This document shows, piece by piece, positions 57,618-64,000 of a stretch of DNA of 64,000 bases. This DNA is from Paulownia fortunei. Taxonomy: Eukaryota; Streptophyta; Magnoliopsida; Lamiales; Paulowniaceae. Under the pieces are notes generated by a model. The model did not search any database. It saw nothing but the letters and a program-made list of their open reading frames with translations, and was not told where the DNA came from. The position numbers and the translations under genes are program-made. How positions within the stretch are numbered: position 1 is the stretch's first letter; each line of letters opens with the position of its first letter. The stretch covers positions 18,901,445-18,965,444 of the forward strand of contig CM033107.1 in the NCBI GenBank assembly GCA_019321725.1, read 5' to 3'.

Positions 57618-58362
57618 ATTCAAAGCTTAAAAGGGCAAAAACTTCCTCTAGTTTGTGTTCTATAAATTTCTGTGGATTGGATTCAACCTTTGTGAGTATG
57701 AGAATGTAGAAATTTGGGAAAAACTCTACAGAAGAAGAGTTGGTCATTTTTGAGGAGCTTCTATAAGAAAATATGGATAAAAATGATTTTTGTACTTTTC
57801 AAAGAGAGGTATGAGGATGGTGGTGATTGGTTGCTTCAATTGGTGTCTTCTCATGTCAAAATCCAGGTTTGTGGACTAGGTAGATGACAAGAATTGATGC
57901 TTGGATAGTATAATCAAGTGCAATGCGGTTTAAAATGATTTCATGCAACCTAGTCAACCGACCAATCAATTGCGCCATTTTGCATACTTTTAGTTCTTAG
58001 CCAAATGTGACATATTTTAAGCAAATATTTAGGCAAAAATCACTTTAGAGTGTAACTAGTATGAAGCAATACAAATAATTCAGTTCATGACCGTTTAACA
58101 CACCTATCTTTCTTAACTAAGAAAATGAGTTTTTCACTGCAAAAAAGCACTTAAATAATATATTAAATCAAGAAATAAAATCTTTAATCTCATATCTCAT
58201 ATACTATATCATTTTGAAGCATAATTGGAGCATAAATAATAATTATTCATGTTCGTGTAATCATATTATTTGTATGTTATAATCCAATAATGCGTACTTA
58301 TTAGATACATATTCATGCAATATGCTTATTATTGACTATGTATGAGATAATTGGGTATTGCA
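57618..58362 (-). mobile_element. Tekay-D LTR, minus, with integrase end beside it
   Basis: Matches 47815-48558; on minus it starts TGCAATACCC at 58362. Integrase C-terminal sequence lies just outside (58370-58700), so this is the 3' LTR of a minus-strand Tekay-D element. Only the first 745 bases of the LTR remain. Confidence 0.75.
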
Positions 58363-58369
58363 ATCATTC

Positions 58370-58700
58370 ATTCATTATAAAAATAATTTAATCCTCAAAA
58401 TATGATGTACCAATAATTCTGGACACTTGCTTTGTATTTCTTTTTCTCTTTCCTATGTGCCCTTTTCTACAAAATGATTCTTCCACAAAACTTTAACGAG
58501 TTGATTCTTTTTCATTCTCAATTTCTTTCCTTCAAATCTAGAATTTGCAATGGTTTTTCTTCATAAGCTAAATCAGAAGTCAATTCCAACAGTTCATAAC
58601 TCATTGCATAAGAAGGGTTTGAAACATACTTCTTCAACCTAGACACATAGAAGATATTGTAAACACTAGATAATAGCAGAGATAAGGCCACTCTACCCAC
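58370..58700 (-). pseudogene. Tekay-D integrase C-terminal fragment
   Basis: The frame at 58518-58700 reads GRVALSLLLSSVYNIFYVSR, LKKYVSNPSYAMSYELLELT, SDLAYEEKPLQILDLKERN. It parallels the end of the integrase at 28800-29010. Coding then dissolves before the LTR. The 5' side breaks at about 58700, joining unrelated DNA. Confidence 0.85.
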
Positions 58701-58945
58701 TGATTATAATTTTTGAAGTTCCTTGCAAATAACATCGAAACCATATGAATCTGAGGACTAAGTGAAGGTAAACCAGTCATAGCCAAAAAAGGTGCATAAA
58801 CCATATAGTAGTTTGTGGCCAATACGCAAAAAGGCTGACATGTTACTTGAAAATAGGTATCACTACCTGATTTTAAGAGAATTTGTACAAAATTATACAT
58901 GGCGTTAATACTTAGGAGATATTCATTCAGCTCCAAAAAGGACAA
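58701..58945 (-). other. Unrecognised open stretch
   Basis: About 80 codons are open: from MSFLELNEYLLSINAMYNFV through VLATNYYMVYAPFLAMTG and LPSLSPQIHMVSMLFARNF to the integrase junction. It is hydrophobic and Tyr/Met-rich with no motif I know. It could be a worn gene fragment or chance. The frame ends in integrase DNA read out of frame, so it is not an intact protein. Confidence 0.25.
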
Positions 58946-59165
58946 TAGATCTAGAGGTTAAGACCAAATCCTAGAAGCATACATAACCAGGATTCGAGCA
59001 CAAAATTATGGAGCCTAGTTTTCACCTAGGGATGGCCATTTCCTGGCTAGGAAAGAGTACAATATAATTAATAGTGTGTTCCATTCACTCACACATTTAT
59101 GCATTCATTAAAAACGAGAAAGCAAATAAACAAAACAAAAAAATAAAACCAAAACAAATGCTTAT
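58946..59165 (+). mobile_element. Possible SINE head
   Basis: GATCTAGAGGTTAAGACC (A-box-like) is followed 45 bases later by AGGATTCGAGCAC (B-box-like). An A-rich stretch occurs at 59105-59160. Spacing suits a tRNA-derived element, but both boxes are worn and no target duplication was found. Confidence 0.3.
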
Positions 59166-59594
59166 TAAACTTGTGCTATTCCTTTATTATCTTTCTTTCC
59201 TTCTGTTGCTTCTACCCATTCACTAAGTTGACACATATCCTGCTGCTGTTTCCCTCCACCTATAACCAAATCCCCAGTTGAAATTTACTAATCACTTTGT
59301 CCACATACGAATGTCCAGTTTGCAACAACGCAAAGTCAAACCAATTGATCTTTTCACAAATTCATGGTATTGACACATGACAATTTTGATATTGAAGTCT
59401 TCACGTCATAGTATATTTTATGCTGATTAATACTATGAAAATAATTTTAAGATAATCATCAAAATTAATGTCTTCCTACTGCACGCATTAACTTGAGTTC
59501 AAGAAATAAGGAACTGAATGCTGGATGCATATGCCTTTGGCTTGATTATTCAAATATAGTTGTATTGGTGGAATGGAAGTTAATTGATCAGAAA
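59166..59594. other. Non-coding DNA, nothing recognised
   Basis: Mixed composition with no frame or repeat that I can name. Confidence 0.4.
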
Positions 59595-59700
59595 TACTAC
59601 CTCAGTCCATAATTGAATGTCCAATTGGTGCTACATCCATCCACAAGTGATTGTCCACCTGTGTTGTTGATCCTTCCCTAAGGACTAATGACATGTACAT
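59595..59700. mobile_element. Possible Stowaway MITE fragment
   Basis: TACTACCTCAGTCCATAATT resembles the CTCCCTCCGTCCCA terminus of Stowaway elements, preceded by the TA dinucleotide they target. GAATGTCCAATTGG and AGTGATTGTCCACC follow. The opposite terminus is not seen. Confidence 0.35.
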
Positions 59701-59734
59701 TCAATTTAAAATAATTTCAGGTACAGTCCTTATC

Positions 59735-60085
59735 AGCTTAGGTGCCAAACCCCAAAGTATTGGATACCCTACCCTCTAAGGCCCTTAAGCCCGTGAACTT
59801 TTAGGGCAATGTACCTACATACCCCTCATGCGTTCTATGACTATTAGACAAGGGTAACACCCTTTCCCCACCCTCAAGGCCTCATCTGTCTCATGACCCC
59901 TCAATGGTTGACCCCTCCAGCATTCTAAAGTTTGGGGTTCTGACCTACTATCCTTAAGGTGCCTTCTCACCCTCAATAGGGCCCTTGACCCTCAAAATGT
60001 GTCTCTTGTCAACCCCCTTCCAATGATAATAACAGTAAAAGCTCTTAATCACATGAACGTCCCCCAATAACCCCAATTGCCTTCC
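59735..60085. other. C-rich tract with CCCTCAA motifs
   Basis: Near 48% G+C and strongly skewed to C on the plus strand, unlike anything else in the window. ACCCTCAA-type motifs recur (about 59870, 59900, 59970, 59990). No frame. It could be a decayed minisatellite or part of a captured gene's non-coding DNA. Confidence 0.4.
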
Positions 60086-60154
60086 CCGTACACTAAATGA
60101 ATTTTTCTTTTTGCTAAAGTTCTACCAAAGTTATTGGTTGCCCTATAAACTCAC

Positions 60155-60224
60155 CATTTTTTCCTAGACTGGATCCACAAAAAACACAAATGCAATTGAA
60201 TTTGCGAGTTGAAGAAACTTTCAT
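60155..60224 (-). pseudogene. LOG-like N-terminal exon fragment
   Basis: The minus-strand ATG at 60224 opens MKVSSTRKFNCICVFCGSSL, then GKNG. The pattern Phe-x-x-Ile-Cys-Val-Phe-Cys-Gly-Ser-Ser-x-Gly-Lys is the hallmark start of LONELY GUY proteins, enzymes that release active cytokinin bases from riboside 5'-monophosphates in the cytosol. After codon 23 the DNA reads GGTGAGTTT, a good splice donor, and no later LOG motif (such as PGGYGTLEE) is found in the window. So this is at best a broken first exon or a captured piece. Chance is possible because the match is only about 15 residues. Confidence 0.4.
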
Positions 60225-60456
60225 TTTTTTATTTTTGAAAATAAGTTGTGTAAAAATAGAGTGAGTACGATGATATTTATTGAGGTGTGAACAATGAATG
60301 CATTTATTACAAATCTTTTTTCTTTTGTCAAAAAGGTTGAAAATAAGGATACACACAAAATTTAAAAATTACCTACTTACACATGAATGTACATGTAGTT
60401 GTGATTGTGGCTCACATCTTCTTCTGGTTTTACGTCCAGTAACGGCTTAACATCCT

Positions 60457-60774
60457 CTATGGGTCTGGGATATGCTTCTCATTCAGTTTTCTTATAAACT
60501 GGCAAATAAAGTCTTTTAATATCAGATTCTCAAGATTATAAAGCTCATATTCATCTCGAAAATGATCCCATAAATCAAGAATTGCACGTTGTACCAATCC
60601 ATATAAATGCGTATCAAGAGTCAATATAATGTGATCTAAAGACTTCTTACTAAGTCCATCCATAATTAAGTTAAGTTTATATTCTCGATTTTTAGAGACC
60701 ATTCCTAAAAAATGACACTTTGTATTGCAAGTCCATATAGCACAATCGTGACAAACTTTTATTTTTTTCGTCAT
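60457..60774 (-). pseudogene. Unrecognised exon-like ORF, 105 codons
   Basis: Begins MTKKIKVCHDCAIWTCNTKC (Cys at spacing 2, 4 and 3, possibly metal-binding), then HFLGMVSKNREYKLNLIMDG, LSKKSLDHIILTLDTHLYGL, AILDLWDHFRDEYELYNLEN and LILKDFICQFIRKLNEKHIP. Balanced, protein-like composition sets it apart from surrounding chance frames. A one-base shift after HIPDP would extend it by IEDVKPLLDVKPEEDV. I do not recognise the family. It lies just upstream, on the same strand, of the LOG-like fragment. It may be a worn host-gene exon or a captured one. Confidence 0.35.
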
Positions 60775-60864
60775 TCATTTTTTTGAATATGTGCTTTTAC
60801 TAAAACCAGACATATATCTAGTAAGCAAATCTAGAAACTTATGTGAAAACTCACCTGCTCTTAC

Positions 60865-60934
60865 CTTTGCTTCAATTATCCATTGTATGTCCTCTGGGAT
60901 GCCTTTGTGCATAAGCATCCTCAATCTTTCAATC
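60865..60934 (-). pseudogene. Exon-like segment with consensus splice sites
   Basis: On minus, an AG acceptor precedes GATTGAAAGATTGAGG and the segment ends GCAAAG followed by GTAAGAGCAG, a consensus donor. The open reading is IERLRMLMHKGIPEDIQWII plus EAK. It is on the same strand as, and 90 bases upstream of, the 105-codon frame, but joining them creates a stop. Unknown protein. Confidence 0.3.
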
Positions 60935-61169
60935 CTGATTTTATAAATTTTTAAAATTATTTTTAGGAAGAAAAGAGAATCGCTTTTTGAGAGTTAGAAA
61001 AATATCACCTATTTTGAAAAGAACAAGAAAAGAGAATGAGAAAAAACTTTCAAAATAAATAAAGTTAAAGAAAATAAGTATATATATACACACGACACTA
61101 ATCATAACAAGAGTCAGAAAGAAAAAGAATTCCTCTTATGAAAATTAATTTTCTAGAAATGGTTTAACT
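60935..61169. other. AT-rich non-coding DNA
   Basis: A/G-rich, with a TATATATAC run at about 61080. Nothing else seen. Confidence 0.45.
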
Positions 61170-61912
61170 CTTTGTCAAAAGAGTAAATAAACAAGTTTGT
61201 TGAAGACAAAAATGATGAGAAAATGTGTTAAAATGGTAAAAATATAGGCTGCAAGTTGCTGCTGCTGTTAAAGGACGTCTCTTGGACATGATTCGATAAT
61301 TTGACCATATCTCCTTTATCCGACCACCAAATTTAACAAATGATATATGAAAATATGTCAAAACTGAAAGAGCTACAATTTTTGTTCTTTATACATTATC
61401 AAAATCTATCTATATCTAATTGAAAAATGCAATTCAATTAGGTAGATGAGGACTTGGTATAACAATTTACCAACTCTTGGCAACTAACATACCACTTGAT
61501 TAACCCCTCTACTATTTGTTTGGCCTATAGCTTACTCCAAGTACTATAAATAGGCCATGTATTAAGCTTGTAAGAGAAGGGGGTAGAGATTTTCTTTAAG
61601 CTAAGTTTTCTAATATGTATGTTTTCTAGTAATGTAAATTTTCTTATACTAATAGAAATGCATTCTCTAGTTTCTCTTCTATTTTTACTATTTCCTACTT
61701 TTATTATGTCTTCTAAATTTCATTTTATTGAGAAAAATGGGTGAACCTCTTGAATGGTTATAAGGGTAGAAAATATTTAATTATGTTGTATTATTATTTT
61801 GAGTTTTGATCTAAACCCTACTTGTTTTGTGGTGATTCTTGATTTATATATCTTCAATTACACAACATATACTTAGGTTCATTTAGTTTATTATACAGTT
61901 TTACCCCACCGA
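61170..61912 (+). mobile_element. Athila LTR fragment, plus orientation
   Basis: Closely matches the reverse of 23480-24340 in the solo LTR (GGCTGCAAGTTGCTGCTG, TTGACCATATCTCCTT, CCAAGTACTATAAATAGGCC, TTTTGTGGTGATTCTTGA). Both LTR ends are missing. The minus-strand frame at 61164-61361 is LTR sequence; its counterpart at 24149-24361 is open for the same reason. Confidence 0.8.
61545..61553 (+). promoter_or_regulatory. TATA box of Athila LTR fragment
   Basis: TATAAATAG, preceded by CTTACTCCAAGTAC and followed by GCCATGTATT, as in the solo LTR. Confidence 0.65.
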
Positions 61913-62317
61913 GAGAATTTTTTTGTTGCAAATTTAGTCATGTCATTAGATATTTGATGGCTTCAATAATTTTGGCCATTAGTTAAGGAATGAGAGGGAA
62001 AATTAGGCGGGTAAAGGATGTTTTTATAGAGAAATCTTTGAGCAAAAATTATTAAAGTTTGGGAAGGTTGAGGAACATTATTCTTCACAATTTTTTCACT
62101 TTCAAGCTCCAAAGCAGTAAAAAAAAATTAAAAAAAATATCTTCATCAACACAATAACAATATTTTGCCACTGTGAAGAATTTGCTTGACGGCGAACTTT
62201 CAGAACAAATAAAAATCTTTTTTTCTAAAAGTATAATTTAAAATAGGTGCAGTAATGATGTTAAATATGTATATTTTTAAGTAGTTAATGACAACACATA
62301 AAAAGAGTAAGGTGTTT
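61913..62317. other. AT-rich DNA, nothing recognised
   Basis: No frame; flanks switch to Athila LTR on the left and Tekay-D LTR on the right. Confidence 0.4.
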
Positions 62318-62424
62318 TGTAACACCCCTTAACTTAATTGTAGAACCTAAAGAATCTAATATAGTTAATTCAAGAAATATTAACTTTTCATCAATATTAG
62401 AGTTATGATTTTAATAAAATTGTT
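62318..62424 (-). mobile_element. Tekay-D LTR 3' tail, minus orientation
   Basis: TGTAACACCCCTTAACTTAA at the plus-strand start is the inverted LTR end (…GGGGTGTTACA). The next 100 bases match 31035-31137 in reverse. It supplies the true 3' end of the Tekay-D LTR, which is lost elsewhere. Confidence 0.7.
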
Positions 62425-62427
62425 CAA

Positions 62428-64000
62428 CTTGAGTAGGAGTTACTCATTTGCTATCAGAAATAGGATAAATGATTGTATTATCTAAGAGTTTAATGATTTC
62501 ATTTCTCACTACTTATTTCATATTAGAATTTAGCCTTCGTTGCATTTCTCTAGAAGGTTTAGTATTTTCCTCTACATAGATATTATGTGTGCAAATGAAA
62601 AGATTAATACCTTTAATATCAGCAATGGTCCATCCTAAAGCATTCTTCTGTATTTTCACAGTTTTGATCAACTTACCTTCTTTGAAATGCATTGAGTTTG
62701 AAAGAAATTATTATTAGAAAAGTCTCATTCTCACCCAAGAAAGAGTATTTCAAATCAACTGATAAAGGTTTCAAATCAACTGACAAAGGTTTCAAATCAA
62801 CCACGAGAACTTTAACACTTGATGGAATAGATTTTACTGTTGATGATGAAAGTTGTTCAACCTTTGTTTCCAAAAATATTTTTCTTGTACCTACGAAAAT
62901 TCAAAAATAGTATTAGTGTGTGCCTTTTTACAAATACTTTCACTTTCAAAATAAGTCTCCAAAGAATCTGAAGAGTTAGTGGTATTAAAGTATTCATGAA
63001 CAAGTTCATTAATTGAATCCAATTCCTATACTTCGACATCTTCTGCAGGTTGCTTACAAATATTAAACACATTTAGTTCTAAAGTCATATTTCCAAATGA
63101 TAACTTCAAAATACATTCCTACAATTGATCAAAGCATTTGAAGTTGTAAGCAAAGGATGACCTAAAATGATAGGAATTTGTGTATGTGTTTGTGCAACAG
63201 GCTCTGTGTCCAAAACAATGAAATCAACTGGAAAGTAAACTTATCAATTTATACCAACACATCTTGTACAATTCTCTTTGGAACTTTAATTGAATAGTCA
63301 ACTAGTAGGAGTACAACAAAAATTATTTTAAGTTCTCCCAAACTTAACTGTTCATAAACTGAGAAATGTAGAAGATTTACACTAGCACCAAGATTAAGCA
63401 AAGCACGCTTTATTCTAGTGTTTCCTATGATACATGAAATGGTTGGACAACCTAAATCTTTGTTCTTGGGTGGAGTGAATTGTTGAATGATTGAACTAAC
63501 ACTTTCAATTAAAAATGCATTCTTTTGTACATGACGTTTTTTTTAATTGTACACAAATCGTTCAAAAATTTGACATCAGGTGGAACTTGCTTGATTGCAT
63601 CTAACAATGGAATATTAATCTTGACTTGTTTAAAAATTTCAAAAATTTTAGCATTTGAGTTCAATTTTCGAGTTGCTTGCAATTTTTTGAGGAAAGGGTG
63701 CTGGAGGTAGATATTTTTCTTTTTCATCATTTTCACACTTACCTTCTTCACTCTTACCTTCATCATCAAGACTATTTCCATTCTTCATTTCTGGAGGTGG
63801 ATTAGAAACTTTCTCCTTGGGATGAATAGTCTTATCAATAACTTTTCCATTCCAAAGAGTTGTGACTGAATTAACCTCTTGACTGAATTTTCACCCGCAC
63901 AAGAACATGACACTGAGTGGAAGGATTAGGTTGAGGTTGAGCAGGAAATTTACCTTTTTCATAAGTACACAAAGAAGCTGTCAGTGTTGAAAATGTGTTT
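62428..64000 (-). pseudogene. Second Athila gag-PR-RT-start copy (runs off window)
   Basis: Collinear with 17766-19300 of Athila-1. On minus, from the window edge: gag tail (FPAQPQPN, KTIHPKEKVS), then IPLLDAIKQVPPDVKFLNDL at about 63600, and protease with ALLNLGASVNLLHFSVYEQL, where the catalytic Asp is Asn (63393-63395). Then DKFTFPVDFIVLDTEPVAQT, ILGHPLLTTSNALINC, and the linker to the RT start (about 62430). FKSTDKGFKSTDKG at 62750-62800 is a small direct repeat absent in Athila-1. Stops and frameshifts throughout. The left edge abuts a Tekay-D LTR tail. Confidence 0.8.

Noticed and set aside
59735..60085. C-rich tract as organellar insert or rDNA spacer
   Set aside because: No recognisable plastid, mitochondrial or rRNA gene sequence could be read in it.

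Overview
This is about 64 kb of AT-rich nuclear DNA from a seed plant, almost certainly a dicot. The reasons are the Ty3/gypsy lineages present (Athila/Tat with a tRNA-Asp primer site; Tekay/Del and Reina-like chromoviruses with tRNA-iMet primer sites), solo LTRs, MITEs, a nonautonomous hAT element and a SINE-like element. The species cannot be named. I find no intact host gene, no convincing tRNA or rRNA gene, no CRISPR array and no bacterial-type operon. The window is a nested graveyard of transposable elements, and nearly every retrotransposon open frame is broken by stops, frameshifts or deletions.

Layout. 1-12.3 kb is low-coding, very AT-rich DNA with a cluster of small inverted-repeat elements (378-1240), two weaker MITE candidates, TA microsatellites, a perfect 29-bp palindrome and a SINE-like element (about 7271-7582). 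12.3-12.6 kb holds the end of an LTR, a tRNA-iMet primer site and a gag start. 12.6-21.7 kb is an Athila-like element on the minus strand (Athila-1: LTR remnant, INT, RH, RT, PR, gag, primer site, 5' LTR), with an unrelated solo LTR of 2,030 bp inserted in its RT. 21.7-26.0 kb is a minus-strand Tekay remnant (Tekay-H), interrupted by a 1,603-bp solo Athila LTR and by a 1,014-bp hAT-like element. 26.0-32.4 kb is a chimera: an Athila LTR, a Tekay integrase, a Tekay-D LTR, an inverted Tekay-D LTR carrying a MITE, and a duplicated minisatellite. 32.5-35.9 kb is a minus-strand Reina-like gag-pol remnant. 35.9-46.9 kb is a plus-strand Tekay (Tekay-C1) inserted in that gag. Its 5' LTR was in turn invaded by a shortened Athila/LARD-like element (37.9-42.4 kb). 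46.9-48.6 kb is another Tekay-D LTR.

48.6-49.2 kb is a long inverted-repeat MITE, and 50.2-52.6 kb is an 80-85% AT tandem array with a 521-525 bp period. 52.6-55.0 kb is unclassified. 55.0-57.6 kb is a second Tekay-C copy (5' LTR and dead gag), followed by a Tekay-D LTR and integrase end on the minus strand. 58.7-61.1 kb is the least TE-like island: an unrecognised ORF, a C-rich tract, two exon-like stretches and a short fragment resembling the N terminus of LOG cytokinin-activating enzymes. 61.2-64 kb is an Athila LTR fragment, a Tekay-D LTR tail and a second copy of Athila gag/PR sequence running off the window.

Nothing here amounts to a clearly new biological system. The points most worth checking are the possible host-gene fragments at 58.7-61.1 kb, the 525-bp tandem array, the duplicated minisatellite at 31.6-32.4 kb, and the clear nesting order with target-site duplications. 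All calls come from reading the sequence; lineage names rest on recognising family motifs by eye.
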